Positions 25,804-35,250 of a DNA stretch of 64,000 nucleotides are shown in pieces. Every line of letters starts with the position of its first letter. Positions within the stretch are counted from its first letter, which is position 1. Source of the DNA: Caballeronia zhejiangensis. GTDB lineage: Bacteria > Pseudomonadota > Gammaproteobacteria > Burkholderiales > Burkholderiaceae. The position numbers and the translations under genes are program-made. The DNA lies in assembly GCF_000698575.1 (NCBI RefSeq), contig NZ_JFHD01000006.1, forward strand, positions 62,001 to 126,000, written 5' to 3'. The notes below the pieces were generated by a model that saw nothing but the letters and a program-made list of their open reading frames with translations, searched no databases and was not told where the DNA came from.

Positions 25804-28800
25804 TCAACTATCGGCAATAGGCGCGAACAGCGCCTCGATGTCTTCGGCGGAGAACTTCTCCACCGCGCGCGCATCTTCGGACAGAATGCCCGCCGCGAGC
25901 GCTGCCTTTCGCCCCTGCATCTCCAGAATCTTTTCTTCGATGCTCCCGGCCGCGACGAGCTTGTACACGAACACCGGCTTTTCCTGGCCGATGCGGTGCG
26001 CGCGATCCGTCGCCTGATTCTCGGCCGCCGGATTCCACCACGGATCGTAATGAATGACGGTATCGGCCGCCGTCAGGTTCAGGCCGACGCCGCCCGCCTT
26101 CAGGCTGATCAGGAAGACCGGCGCTTCGCCCTTCTGGAAGCGCTGCACCGGCGTCTTGCGGTCAGCGGTGTCGCCCGTCAGCGTGACATACGCGAGACCG
26201 GCCTCGTCGAGCGCGGCGGCGATGATCGCGAGCATGCCCGTGAACTGCGAGAAAACGAGCACGCGCCGGCCTTCCTCGATGAGCGCCGGAAGCATCTCGA
26301 GCAACAGCGCGAGCTTGGCCGATCCCGCGGTTTTCGGCGCCCCCGGCAGCTTGACGAGCGACGGATCGCAGCACACTTGCCGCAGTTTCAGCAACGCGTC
26401 GAGCATCACGATATGGCTGCGTGCGAACCCCTGCTTCGAGATAGCGTCGCGCACCTTCTTCTGCATCGCGGCGCGCACGGTTTCATAGAGATCACGCTGT
26501 GCGTCTTCGAGTTCGACGCTGCGCACGATCATTGTCTTCGGCGGCAATTCCGTCGCGACTTCATCTTTGCGGCGGCGAAGCATGAACGGGCGAATCCGGC
26601 GCGCGAGCAGATCGCGGCGCATCGCGTCGTTCTGCTTTTCGATAGGCTTGCGCCAGCGAGAGGCGAACTCCTTTTTCGAGCCGAGAAAGCCGGGCAGCAG
26701 GAAATCGAACTGCGACCAAAGTTCGCCCAGATGATTCTCCAGCGGCGTCCCCGTGAGACAGAGCCGATGCCGCGCGCCCAACGTGCGAACCACGCCCGCC
26801 GCCTTGCTCGATGCGTTCTTCACGTAATGCGCTTCGTCGAGTATCAACAGGTGATAGTCGTGCTGCGACAGCGCTTCGTGATCGCGCCAGACGAGCGCAT
26901 ACGTCGTCACGACGAGGTCGTGCCGCGCAATTTCCGTGAAGCGTTCGTGACGCAACGGGCCATGCAGATCGAGCACTTTCAGCGAGGGCACGAAGCGGCG
27001 CGCTTCGTCGATCCAGTTGTTGACGAGCGTGGTCGGCACGACGATCAGCGCCGGGCTCGTGAGCCGGCCCGCCTCCTTCTCGACGAGTATGTGCGCGAGC
27101 GTCTGTATGGTCTTGCCGAGCCCCATGTCGTCCGCGAGCACGCCGGCGATATCGTGTTCGCGCAGGAATTGCATCCAGTCGACGCCCTCGCGCTGATAGT
27201 CACGCAGCGTCGCTTGAAGCCCGCGTGGGGCGTCGATGCGGCGCGTTCCCGCGACGTTGCGTAGCCGTTTCGCAAGTTCGATGACCGACGCGTCGCCATC
27301 GAATTGCCAGCGAAGCGTTTCGTCGGCGGCGGCGAGACGGCCGGCTTCGAGCGCCTGCAGCCGCAGTGACGCGTCGGCTTTCGGCTCGGCGCGGTCGAAC
27401 AGGTCGATGAGCGCGCGCACGAGCGGCTTGATCCGCGCGGCGCGCAGCGCGAAGCGCCTGCCTTCGTGCGTGCGGAATTCGACGGCGTGCGCATCGTCGA
27501 TGGCGTCGATCGCGCCGTTCAACCAGCGGCGATCCCGGGCGAAAAGTTCGGCGAGCAACGGTTCGAGGCGCACGCGCTCCGTCTCGACGAGGATGCCCAA
27601 CTCGAGATCGAACCAGCCGTTTTCGGCGGCGCGCGCGGTCGCGTCGATTTGCTCGACCTCGACGACATCGAAGCGCGAATTGGGCGTGATCTCGATGCGC
27701 CAGCCGGCGTCGCGCAAAGCGGGAATGTCGTCGCTGACGAACGCCGGCCACGCGTCGCGCGCCGGCATGATGAAGCCGCCCGCATACGGTGAGTCGGCGC
27801 GGCTGACAGGCGCGCCGGAGACCGACTTCATCCCGCGTCCGAGCAGGCGTCCGGCGCATGCATCTTCGATATCGATCCGGCGCGCGATACGGACGAGCTC
27901 GCCGTCCGCGAGCCGCAAAAGAGCGTCGGGACTGTTCGCCGCGATCGTCACGCCGCCGTAGTCGAAATCGAGCAACGCGATGTCCAGTTCGGTCGCGGGC
28001 ATATCCAGCCTGGCGGGTGCATCGAGCAACAGCGTATCGAGCGTGAGGACGGGCGCCGGCGTCGCGTCGATCGTGCGTATTCCGGTCTCGCCGTCGGAGG
28101 GCGGCGCGGGCAGATCGGGCGCGAATTCGGCGAGCGCGTTACGCACGGCGGCCGCTTCGTCGAGCGTGAGCACCGGCATCGACAGATAATCGGCGAGCAG
28201 TTCGTCCGAAATCGGTACGTCGATGGATCCGGTTTCGTTCGTAACGATGTCGATGTACAACGGCGGCTCGGTCGGCAATGTGACGTTCGATTCCGGCGAC
28301 GTTTCGAGCGAGGCGAAGATCATGTCGTCGCCGTGCGGAATCCATTCGATGTTTCCGCTGCGCATCGCGCCTTCGCGCAACGGCTGTGCGAGTCGCGGAT
28401 CCCGGATGTCCGGTTCGAAGTAGAGGCGGCCCGTCGCGAGCATCATCTGCCAGACGATCGCGCCGCGCTTGCCCTTGAGCGCGTAGTAGCCGCTTGAACC
28501 TCCGCGCTCGTTCCTGAGCGCACGGACGATGGGTTCATCTGCCGGCGTCACGAATTTCGGCGGATTGTTCCACTGGGCGTAATTTGGATACCACGCTTCG
28601 GTCGCGCGAATGTCGCCGTTGGTGCCGAGCCGCGCCTTCAGCATTGCGATCTCGAAAGGCAGCGCCCCGTACATGGACGGAACGAGCACATAGAGAATTT
28701 GGTAGTTTGCGCCTGTCGTGCGCCGGACCGCTGTCGCGCGTGCCCGACGCGTCGCCTCGACCTTCGCCCGAAAGCTGGAAAGCCACTGCTCGACCTCGAA

Positions 28801-29118
28801 ACTCACGCCCGTTTGATCGGCTGCTTGCGTGCGATCCAGATAGGCGAGCAGCGTCGCCGCGACATGCTTGCATTCGTAACCGACGGGACAAGAGCAATAG
28901 CCGCGCGGCCGTTCTTCGCGGAAGGAAATCTCGACCGAGTACGGCTGTAGCTGCGTGCCGGGCACGCGCGCGCGCAGGATTTCGCCCGTCCAGCCGAGAT
29001 CGCGCACCGCATTAACGTAGTCGAGCGCCTTGCCGAAGGTCTTCTGACCCATCCAGCGGGCCACCTGATCCTTGCTGAACGTGATGGAATCGGCCGGATT
29101 GTCGATGCGCTTGTTCAT
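25804..29118 (-). CDS. SNF2-family helicase with SWIM zinc finger
   Basis: A 1104-residue SF2 ATPase. An N-terminal SWIM zinc finger has Cys75, Cys77, Cys83 and His85 (YCSCPVGYECKH). A long central region (about 100-600) includes the bacterial SNF2-associated domain. The ATPase follows: Walker A DDMGLGKT near 660, DEAH in LILDEAHYVKN near 758, SAT-like LTGTP, and the helicase C-terminal lobe ending with DRAHRIGQEKPVFVYKLV near 1043. Such proteins move on DNA or remodel protein-DNA complexes, but the bacterial role is not established. It is the last gene after thiL, pgpA and pncC, 15 bases from pncC. Confidence 0.9.
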   Translation of the reverse strand: MNKRIDNPADSITFSKDQVARWMGQKTFGKALDYVNAVRDLGWTGEILRARVPGTQLQPYSVEISFREERPRGYCSCPVGYECKHVAATLLAYLDRTQAADQTGVSFEVEQWLSSFRAKVEATRRARATAVRRTTGANYQILYVLVPSMYGALPFEIAMLKARLGTNGDIRATEAWYPNYAQWNNPPKFVTPADEPIVRALRNERGGSSGYYALKGKRGAIVWQMMLATGRLYFEPDIRDPRLAQPLREGAMRSGNIEWIPHGDDMIFASLETSPESNVTLPTEPPLYIDIVTNETGSIDVPISDELLADYLSMPVLTLDEAAAVRNALAEFAPDLPAPPSDGETGIRTIDATPAPVLTLDTLLLDAPARLDMPATELDIALLDFDYGGVTIAANSPDALLRLADGELVRIARRIDIEDACAGRLLGRGMKSVSGAPVSRADSPYAGGFIMPARDAWPAFVSDDIPALRDAGWRIEITPNSRFDVVEVEQIDATARAAENGWFDLELGILVETERVRLEPLLAELFARDRRWLNGAIDAIDDAHAVEFRTHEGRRFALRAARIKPLVRALIDLFDRAEPKADASLRLQALEAGRLAAADETLRWQFDGDASVIELAKRLRNVAGTRRIDAPRGLQATLRDYQREGVDWMQFLREHDIAGVLADDMGLGKTIQTLAHILVEKEAGRLTSPALIVVPTTLVNNWIDEARRFVPSLKVLDLHGPLRHERFTEIARHDLVVTTYALVWRDHEALSQHDYHLLILDEAHYVKNASSKAAGVVRTLGARHRLCLTGTPLENHLGELWSQFDFLLPGFLGSKKEFASRWRKPIEKQNDAMRRDLLARRIRPFMLRRRKDEVATELPPKTMIVRSVELEDAQRDLYETVRAAMQKKVRDAISKQGFARSHIVMLDALLKLRQVCCDPSLVKLPGAPKTAGSAKLALLLEMLPALIEEGRRVLVFSQFTGMLAIIAAALDEAGLAYVTLTGDTADRKTPVQRFQKGEAPVFLISLKAGGVGLNLTAADTVIHYDPWWNPAAENQATDRAHRIGQEKPVFVYKLVAAGSIEEKILEMQGRKAALAAGILSEDARAVEKFSAEDIEALFAPIADS

Positions 29119-29133
29119 GCGATAGACGCTCGC

Positions 29134-29634
29134 TCAGCGCTCGCTCTGATCCATGAACTCCAGCAGCCTGCGCAAGGCATGCGCGGCGGCCTGCGTTCTG
29201 ACCTGTTCGCGATCGCCCTTGAAATGCTGGGTCTCGATCTGCGTATTCAGACGATTGCTCCATCCGAAGCACACGGTTCCAACCGGCTTCGCCTCGCTGC
29301 CGCCCGCCGGTCCCGCCACGCCCGTAATCGATACCGAGACCTGCGCGCGGCTGTTGCGCAGCGCGCCTTCGGCCATGGCCTTCGCGACCGGCTCGCTGAC
29401 CGCGCCGTGCTGTTCGATCAGCGTCGCGGGCACGCCGATCATCTCGATCTTCGCGAGATTCGAATACGTGACGAAGCCGCGCTCGAACCACGCGCTGCTG
29501 CCGGAAATATCGGTGATGGCGGTCGCGACCATGCCGCCCGTGCACGACTCAGCGGTGGCGAGCATCAGCCGTTCGGCGTGCAGCTTGTTGCCGACGCGAA
29601 TCGCAAGTTGGTGAACGACGGTGTCGGTTGGCAT
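29134..29634 (-). CDS. pncC: CinA-type nicotinamide-nucleotide amidase
   Basis: A 166-residue stand-alone CinA C-terminal domain, which deamidates nicotinamide mononucleotide to nicotinate mononucleotide in pyridine nucleotide recycling. The N-terminal ATAESCTGGMVATAITDISGSSAWFERGFVTYSN motif contains the family active-site Ser and Thr, and SITGVAGPAGGSEAKPVGTVCFGW is the second family signature. It has no N-terminal MoCF domain. It lies in the thiL-pgpA-pncC run. Confidence 0.92.
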   Translation of the reverse strand: MPTDTVVHQLAIRVGNKLHAERLMLATAESCTGGMVATAITDISGSSAWFERGFVTYSNLAKIEMIGVPATLIEQHGAVSEPVAKAMAEGALRNSRAQVSVSITGVAGPAGGSEAKPVGTVCFGWSNRLNTQIETQHFKGDREQVRTQAAAHALRRLLEFMDQSER

Positions 29635-29661
29635 GGCGGTGGTCCCGATGGATGGAAAAAA

Positions 29662-30195
29662 TCAGAGGGTCATGCGCCAGAGCGCGATCACGAGCAGCGT
29701 GAAGAACGCCGCGACAAGATCATCGAACATGATGCCGAAACCGCCTTTCAACCGGCGATCGAAATACCGGATGGGCGGCGGCTTCACCATGTCGAAGAAG
29801 CGGAACACGACGAACGCCCACAATTGTCCGGTGAAGGTCGCGGGCGTGACGAGCAGCAGCACGAGCCAGAACGCGACGATCTCGTCCCACACGACCGGCG
29901 ACGGATCGTTGGTGCCCATTTTCTTGGCCGTGAAGCCGGTGAACCAGCATCCCGCAATGAAGCCGGCGACGATCAGCGCGCCCCATTCCGCGACCGTCAG
30001 ATGCGGATTGAACACGACGAACGACACCCATGCGAATAACGTGCCGACCGTGCCCGGCACGATGGGAGACAGTCCGCTGCCGAAGCCGAGCGAAAGAATA
30101 TGAAGCGGATGGTCGAGCATGAAGCGCGCGCTCGCCCGGCGCGGCTTGCTGCGCGGCGCGGCCGGGTCGCCCGCTAGCGTGGGGTCAGTCTGCAT
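29662..30195 (-). CDS. pgpA: Phosphatidylglycerophosphatase A
   Basis: A 177-residue inner-membrane phosphatase that makes phosphatidylglycerol from its phosphate. The motif GFGSGLSPIVPGTVGTL and the acidic WDEIVAFW segment are typical, with several hydrophobic helices and RYFDRRLKGGFGIMFDDLVA near the C-terminus. Its start overlaps the thiL end by 11 bases, so it is translated from the same mRNA. Confidence 0.94.
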   Translation of the reverse strand: MQTDPTLAGDPAAPRSKPRRASARFMLDHPLHILSLGFGSGLSPIVPGTVGTLFAWVSFVVFNPHLTVAEWGALIVAGFIAGCWFTGFTAKKMGTNDPSPVVWDEIVAFWLVLLLVTPATFTGQLWAFVVFRFFDMVKPPPIRYFDRRLKGGFGIMFDDLVAAFFTLLVIALWRMTL

Positions 30196-31174
30196 GGAAA
30201 TGATCGAAGCCTTGCAACGTCAGGGAGAGCGGGGCGCCCGACGCATCGCGCCAGGCGATTGCGGGCGCACCGGATGACTCGATTGTACCGATGCGCGTCA
30301 GCGGCACTTTCACGTCCGTCGCGATCTTGGCGAGCGCGTCGCGGGCATCGATGGGCGCGGTGAAGCAGAGCTCGTAGTCGTCGCCGCCCGCGAGCGTGCA
30401 TTGTCGGCGCGCGGTTTCGGGCAGCGCGCGCACGGCATCGGAGCACGGCACGGCATCGGCATCGACGACCGCGCGCACGCCCGAACGCTTCAGGAGGTGC
30501 ATGAGATCGCCCGCGAGGCCATCGGAGATATCGAGCGCCGCGTGCGCCACGCCGCGCAACGCCATGCCCAACGCGACGCGCGGTTCCGGGCGCTCCAGCG
30601 CGCGCCGCCAGGCGGAAGCTTCCGGCGCGGACCACTCGCCGCGAATCGCGCCGAGGCCCGCGCGCGCGTCGCCCAAGGTGCCGGATACGTAGATGTCGTC
30701 GCCGGGACGCGCCGCATCGCGACGCAATGCCGCACCCTGCGGCACGTCGCCGAACACCGTGATGCAGATGTTGAGCGGCCCGCTCGTCGTATCGCCGCCG
30801 ACGAGCGCGCAATCGTGACGTTCCGCGAGCGCGAAGAGACCGTTGCTGAACGCTTCGAGCCAGGCTTCGTCGGCGCGCGGCAACGCGAGCGCGAGCGTGA
30901 ACGCGTGCGGCTTCGCGCCCATCGCGGCGAGATCGGACAGGTTCACCGCGAGCGCCTTGTGACCGAGCGCGTACGGATCGACATCGGGAAAGAAGTGGCG
31001 TCCTTCGACCAGCATGTCCGTCGAAATGGCGAGCTGATGGCCAACCGGCGGCGCGATAAGCGCGCAGTCGTCGCCGATGCCGAGCGGCTTCGCGGCCTCC
31101 TCGTCATGACGCGGGGAAGGCGCCGTCGCGCGGCGTGCAAAGAAACGGTCGATCAGTGAAAACTCGGAGAGCAT
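30185..31174 (-). CDS. thiL: Thiamine-monophosphate kinase
   Basis: A 329-residue kinase that makes thiamine diphosphate. GIGDDCALI and ISTDMLVEGRHF are the N-terminal ATP/Mg motifs, followed by VNLSDLAAMGA, DISDGLAGDL and GGDDYELCF. ATG 31174 (MLSEFSLIDRFF) is the family start; the frame is open to 31402 but overlaps the maeB promoter region. It is first in the thiL-pgpA-pncC-SNF2 run and divergent from maeB. Confidence 0.95.
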   Translation of the reverse strand: MLSEFSLIDRFFARRATAPSPRHDEEAAKPLGIGDDCALIAPPVGHQLAISTDMLVEGRHFFPDVDPYALGHKALAVNLSDLAAMGAKPHAFTLALALPRADEAWLEAFSNGLFALAERHDCALVGGDTTSGPLNICITVFGDVPQGAALRRDAARPGDDIYVSGTLGDARAGLGAIRGEWSAPEASAWRRALERPEPRVALGMALRGVAHAALDISDGLAGDLMHLLKRSGVRAVVDADAVPCSDAVRALPETARRQCTLAGGDDYELCFTAPIDARDALAKIATDVKVPLTRIGTIESSGAPAIAWRDASGAPLSLTLQGFDHFHAD

Positions 31175-31366
31175 GCGTCGGCGCTTGAGGTTGATTGTTG
31201 CAATGCACGATGAAAAACACAGCGCGCCGAAACCGGCGCCGCATCTGGAAAACACTCGGCCGATGCCCGCGAAGGCTTGCCGGACGGACCGACCAGACGT
31301 TTTCCAGTCATGGCACTTGTAGCCGAAATGCATGGAGCGCGGTCCGAAACCGCGACTGATTGGCGC

Positions 31367-31372
31367 TACAAT
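31367..31372 (+). promoter_or_regulatory. Candidate -10 element for maeB
   Basis: TACAAT lies 45 bases before the chosen maeB start, in the 242-base divergent gap with thiL. The -35 is weak. Its position argues against the earlier in-frame start at 31360. Confidence 0.4.
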
Positions 31373-31416
31373 GCGTTCGAACTTCCATTCTAATTCCCGC
31401 ACTGCTAGCCCGCCTT

Positions 31417-33711
31417 ATGACGACTGACGCCAATACCAAGTTGCGCGAAGCTGCGCTCGACTATCACGAATTTCCGGTTCCCGGGAAGATCGCGATCGCC
31501 CCCACCAAGCAGATGATCAACCAGCGCGACCTCGCGCTGGCTTACTCGCCGGGCGTCGCGTTCGCGTGTGAAGCGATCGTCGAAGATCCGCTGAACGCCG
31601 CGCGCTTCACCGCGCGCAGCAATCTCGTCGGCGTCGTCAGCAATGGCACGGCCGTGCTGGGCCTCGGCAACATCGGGCCGCTCGCATCGAAGCCGGTGAT
31701 GGAAGGCAAGGCCGTGCTCTTCAAGAAGTTCGCCGGCATCGACGTGTTCGATATCGAGCTGAACGAAAGCGATCCGCACAAGCTCGTCGACGTGATCGCC
31801 GCGCTCGAGCCGACTTTCGGCGGCATCAATCTGGAAGACATCAAGGCGCCGGACTGCTTCATCGTCGAACGCGAATGCCGCAAGCGCATGAAAATTCCCG
31901 TCTTCCACGACGATCAGCACGGCACGGCCATCGTCGTCGCGGCGGCGATCACGAACGGTCTGAAGGTGGTCGGCAAGAACATCGGCGAAGTGAAGCTGGT
32001 CGCGTCGGGCGCGGGCGCGGCGGCGCTGGCGTGCCTGAATCTGCTCGTCGATCTCGGCATGAAGCGCGAGAACATTTTCGTGACGGATCTGGCCGGCGTC
32101 GTCTACAAGGGCCGCACGGAGCTGATGGACCCGGACAAGGAGCTCTTCGCGCGCGAAACGAGCGCGCGCACGCTCGCCGAAGTGATCGAAGGCGCGGACG
32201 TGTTCCTCGGGCTTTCGGCCGGCGGCGTGCTCAAGCAGGACATGGTCAAGCAGATGGCCGCGAAGCCGCTGATTCTCGCGCTCGCGAATCCGACGCCGGA
32301 AATCCTGCCGGAACTCGCGCTCGAAGTGCGCCCGGACGCCGTGCTCGCCACCGGCCGCACGGATTATCCGAACCAGGTCAACAACGTTCTGTGCTTCCCG
32401 TTCATCTTCCGCGGCGCGCTCGATGTCGGCGCGACCGTCATCACGAAGGAAATGGAAATCGCTGCGGTGAACGCCATCGCGGAACTGGCGCGTCAGGAGC
32501 AGAGCGATATCGTCGCGACGGCTTATGGCATTCAGGATTTGTCGTTCGGCCCGGAATATCTGATTCCGAAGCCTTTCGATCCGCGTCTCATCGTGAAGAT
32601 CGCGCCGGCCGTCGCGAAGGCGGCGATGGACAGCGGCGTGGCGACGCGTCCGATCGAGGACATGGAAGCGTACGAGCAGCATCTGCAGCAGTTCGTCTAT
32701 CACAGCGGCACGACGATGAAGCCCGTGTTCCAGCTCGCGCGCAGCGTCGAGCCGGAGAAGAAGCGCATCGTGTTCGCGGAGGGCGAGGAAGAGCGCGTGC
32801 TGCGCGCGGTGCAGATCGCCGTCGATGAAAAGATCGCGAAGCCGATTCTCATCGGCCGTCCGGCGGTCATCCAGCAACGCATCCAGAAATTCGGCCTGCG
32901 TCTCGCGCCGGGCGTCGATTTCTCCGTGGTCGATACGGACCACGACGAGCGCTATCGCGATTTCTGGCAGACGTACGCGAAGATGATGGCGCGCAAAGGC
33001 ATCAGCCAGCAGATGGCAAAGCTCGAAATGCGCCGCCGCACGACGCTGATCGGCGCGATGCTCGTGCAGAAGGGCGAAGCCGACGGCATGATCTGCGGCA
33101 CGGTGAGCACGACGCATCGTCATCTGCACTTCATCGATCAGGTGATCGGAAAGAAGGAAGGCGCGAACGTGTACGCGGCAATGAACGCGCTCGTGCTGCC
33201 GGGGCGTCAGATTTTCATCGTCGATACGCACGTGAACGTCGATCCGACGCCCGAGCAGCTCGCCGAAATCACGATGCTCGCGGCGGAAGAAGTGAAGCGC
33301 TTCGGCATCGTGCCGAAGATCGCGCTCCTGTCGCATTCGAACTTCGGCACGAGCAACGCGCCGACCGCGCAGAAGATGCGCGACGTGCTCGCGATCCTCA
33401 AGGAACGCGCGCCCGATCTCGACGTCGACGGCGAAATGCACGGCGACGTGGCGCTCGATGCGCGTCTGCGCAAGGAAGTGCTGCCCGAATCGACGCTCGA
33501 AGGCGACGCGAACCTGCTGATCCTGCCGAACATCGACGCGGCGAACATCTCGTACAACCTGCTGAAGACGGCGGCGGGAAGCGGCATCGCGATCGGGCCG
33601 ATCCTGCTCGGCGCGGCGAAGCCGGTTCACGTGCTCACTTCATCGGCGACGGTGCGGCGAATCGTCAACATGACGGCATTGCTGGTGGCGGATGCATCGG
33701 CGGCGCGCTGA
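31417..33711 (+). CDS. maeB: NADP-dependent malic enzyme with phosphotransacetylase-like domain
   Basis: A 764-residue fusion. Residues up to about 430 are the malic enzyme ([39 protein letters not shown], the nucleotide loop [12 protein letters not shown]). The remainder resembles phosphate acetyltransferase ([32 protein letters not shown], and the end region [18 protein letters not shown]); in known MaeB enzymes that domain is regulatory, not catalytic. It decarboxylates malate to pyruvate and gives NADPH. The start ATG 31417 was chosen from the promoter position. Confidence 0.95.
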   Translation: MTTDANTKLREAALDYHEFPVPGKIAIAPTKQMINQRDLALAYSPGVAFACEAIVEDPLNAARFTARSNLVGVVSNGTAVLGLGNIGPLASKPVMEGKAVLFKKFAGIDVFDIELNESDPHKLVDVIAALEPTFGGINLEDIKAPDCFIVERECRKRMKIPVFHDDQHGTAIVVAAAITNGLKVVGKNIGEVKLVASGAGAAALACLNLLVDLGMKRENIFVTDLAGVVYKGRTELMDPDKELFARETSARTLAEVIEGADVFLGLSAGGVLKQDMVKQMAAKPLILALANPTPEILPELALEVRPDAVLATGRTDYPNQVNNVLCFPFIFRGALDVGATVITKEMEIAAVNAIAELARQEQSDIVATAYGIQDLSFGPEYLIPKPFDPRLIVKIAPAVAKAAMDSGVATRPIEDMEAYEQHLQQFVYHSGTTMKPVFQLARSVEPEKKRIVFAEGEEERVLRAVQIAVDEKIAKPILIGRPAVIQQRIQKFGLRLAPGVDFSVVDTDHDERYRDFWQTYAKMMARKGISQQMAKLEMRRRTTLIGAMLVQKGEADGMICGTVSTTHRHLHFIDQVIGKKEGANVYAAMNALVLPGRQIFIVDTHVNVDPTPEQLAEITMLAAEEVKRFGIVPKIALLSHSNFGTSNAPTAQKMRDVLAILKERAPDLDVDGEMHGDVALDARLRKEVLPESTLEGDANLLILPNIDAANISYNLLKTAAGSGIAIGPILLGAAKPVHVLTSSATVRRIVNMTALLVADASAAR

Positions 33712-33735
33712 TCGCGGCTTGCTTTGACCAAGAAC

Positions 33736-33762
33736 GCGGCGGGCTTTCCCGCCGCTTTTTTT
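33736..33762 (+). terminator. Intrinsic terminator after maeB
   Basis: Perfect arms GCGGCGGG and CCCGCCGC around CTTT, followed by seven T residues. Confidence 0.93.
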
Positions 33763-33770
33763 GCGCAAAA

Positions 33771-33915
33771 AAAAGCGTGCCGTGGACACACGGCACGCCG
33801 CGAAAAAAGCAAAGGAGTGTTTGCTTTACACGCAAAAAGCGGGATCGAACGGCAAGCGCGATCCCGCGAAGCTGGCGACGAGTGAGGCGGCTCGTCCAAC
33901 GCTTCAGATCCACCG
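33771..33915 (-). ncRNA. Possible small RNA with two tandem terminators
   Basis: Read on the minus strand, this stretch ends in two perfect hairpins, each followed by T-residues: GCGGGATCG/CGATCCCGC (33839-33867) then T5, and GCGTGCCGTG/CACGGCACGC (33775-33798) then eight or more T. No minus-strand gene lies upstream for which these would be terminators, since the next gene on that side is on the plus strand. A GTG-started 82-codon frame (33913 to 33665) crosses both hairpins and shows no domain. The promoter is not clear; an AT-rich segment with ATAATA lies near 33923-33930. The rest of 33712-34120 holds no gene. Confidence 0.35.
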
Positions 33916-34120
33916 AGCAAATTATTATCCTGACTGGGATAAAAATCTCTCAGATTTCGGCTAATTCTTCGGATGATTACGTCATCAGAATTTGCGGGAT
34001 CGCTCCAAACTGCGAAAAAATTTCCGATTTTCGGGCGAACGTTGCTTCGCCGTGTCATTAGCGATACCCTTACATCTTTCACGGTCGTGAATTCTGGTGT
34101 AACGCGAGGACAACCGTTTG

Positions 34121-34615
34121 GTGACACGCGCGAGGGCTCTTTCGTTTTTCGTCGCCTTGAGCGTCTTGTTGGGCGCGTGCGGCAAGGATGAACCTCGAAG
34201 CGGCGTTCAGGAGATGGTTGCTTCGGCGAGTCCGGCGCCCGTCTCGCCGGCCGAACCGGTCCGTGAAGCGCAGGTGCGGCAACCGCAAGCGACCGGCGAG
34301 CAGGAGCGCGACGGGCTGGCCACCGTCTACATTGCGCAGTTGCCCAAGCAGGCGGTCGCAACCTTGCGGCTGATCGAAGCGGGCGGCCCTTTCCCTTTCG
34401 AGAAGGACGGCGTCGTGTTCGGCAATCGCGAGCGTTTGCTTCCGCGGCATCCACGCGGCTACTACCACGAATACACCGTTCCCACGCCTCGCGCGCGGGA
34501 TCGCGGCGCGCGCCGGATCGTGTGTGGCGGTCCGAAGAAGAAGCTCGACGATTGCTACTACACGGACGACCACTACGCCAGTTTCAAACGCATTGCGGAT
34601 CAACTACGGGATTAA
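34121..34615 (+). CDS. Barnase-like (N1/T1 family) ribonuclease, lipoprotein
   Basis: A 164-residue guanyl-specific microbial ribonuclease. Residues 1-19 form a lipoprotein signal ending in LLGAC, so Cys20 may be lipidated or the protein exported. After a Pro/Ala-rich linker (30-65), the RNase domain runs from about 66 to the end. By position, the catalytic triad is Glu117 (YYHEYTV), Arg131 or Arg132 (ARRIVCGG) and His151 (DDHYASF), matching barnase Glu73, Arg87 and His102. The start is GTG 34121 (TTG 34118 is possible), with GCGAGGA upstream. It lies four bases before the barstar-like gene, which suggests a toxin and inhibitor pair. Confidence 0.87.
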   Translation: MTRARALSFFVALSVLLGACGKDEPRSGVQEMVASASPAPVSPAEPVREAQVRQPQATGEQERDGLATVYIAQLPKQAVATLRLIEAGGPFPFEKDGVVFGNRERLLPRHPRGYYHEYTVPTPRARDRGARRIVCGGPKKKLDDCYYTDDHYASFKRIADQLRD

Positions 34616-34619
34616 CGGC

Positions 34620-35183
34620 ATGAGCGACAACATCTACGCGCACGACCACAGCGTCGCGGGTGATCTTTTCGCCACCGGCGATGGCAACCTGTTCCAGCGA
34701 GTATTGCGGCTACGCATGACAGAACACGACAACAGACCCGACGACGAGACCAGGCCCGAGGAGCTCCATCCGCAAGAGGATTCGGAATCGCTGTTCGCAA
34801 CCGTGCGGCCGAACATCGTGCAGTCGATTCGCGCGTTCCGGGTGCAGGATCTCGCGGACGAAGCGAACCGCCTCGGCCAGCATTTCCTGTACGCGTATCT
34901 CGGCCATGCGCAGAGCAAACAGGAAGTGCTCGAGACTATCGCTCTTTCGTTTCTCTTTCCCAAACACTTCGGCAAGAACTACGACGCGCTTTACGATTCG
35001 CTCACCGATCTCGTTCACAAGGCGGGCTCGCAACCGGGTTTCGTGATCGTGCTGGAACAACTGCCGATCGCGCAGAAGTTCGACAAGGAAGGCCGCGAAG
35101 TGCTGCTGGACGTATTCCGCGACGCGGCGGAATTCTGGGCGGAAAGGAAAGTGGCTTTCCGCGTGTTCTATTCGTTCGTCTGA
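34620..35183 (+). CDS. Barstar-family ribonuclease inhibitor
   Basis: A 187-residue cytoplasmic protein. The first 65 residues are acidic and have no known domain; the barstar domain covers about 66-187. The inhibitory helix is seen in HFGKNYDALYDSLTDL, in which Asp122 and Asp126 correspond to the two aspartates (35 and 39) with which barstar blocks the barnase active site. The neighbour directly upstream is the barnase-like RNase, four bases away, which supports an immunity role. The start is ATG 34620; the frame is open upstream inside the RNase gene. Confidence 0.88.
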   Translation: MSDNIYAHDHSVAGDLFATGDGNLFQRVLRLRMTEHDNRPDDETRPEELHPQEDSESLFATVRPNIVQSIRAFRVQDLADEANRLGQHFLYAYLGHAQSKQEVLETIALSFLFPKHFGKNYDALYDSLTDLVHKAGSQPGFVIVLEQLPIAQKFDKEGREVLLDVFRDAAEFWAERKVAFRVFYSFV

Positions 35184-35213
35184 GCATTCGAACCAAGGCC
35201 GGCGCAAAGCAGG

Positions 35214-35250
35214 AAAATAGCCCGATGGGTTTCCATGGGGCTATTTTTTT
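35214..35250. terminator. Bidirectional terminator between the barstar-like gene and rsmE
   Basis: AAAATAGCCC (35214-35223) pairs with GGGCTATTTT (35238-35247), with T-runs on both strands. It serves the convergent barstar-like and rsmE genes. Confidence 0.85.

Noticed and set aside
31360-31416. An earlier maeB start adding 19 residues
   Set aside because: That codon lies before the likely -10 element at 31367-31372, so it would not be transcribed from this promoter.
33665-33913. An 82-residue protein on the minus strand (GTG start)
   Set aside because: It runs through three perfect hairpins and into maeB; composition is typical of a shadow frame.
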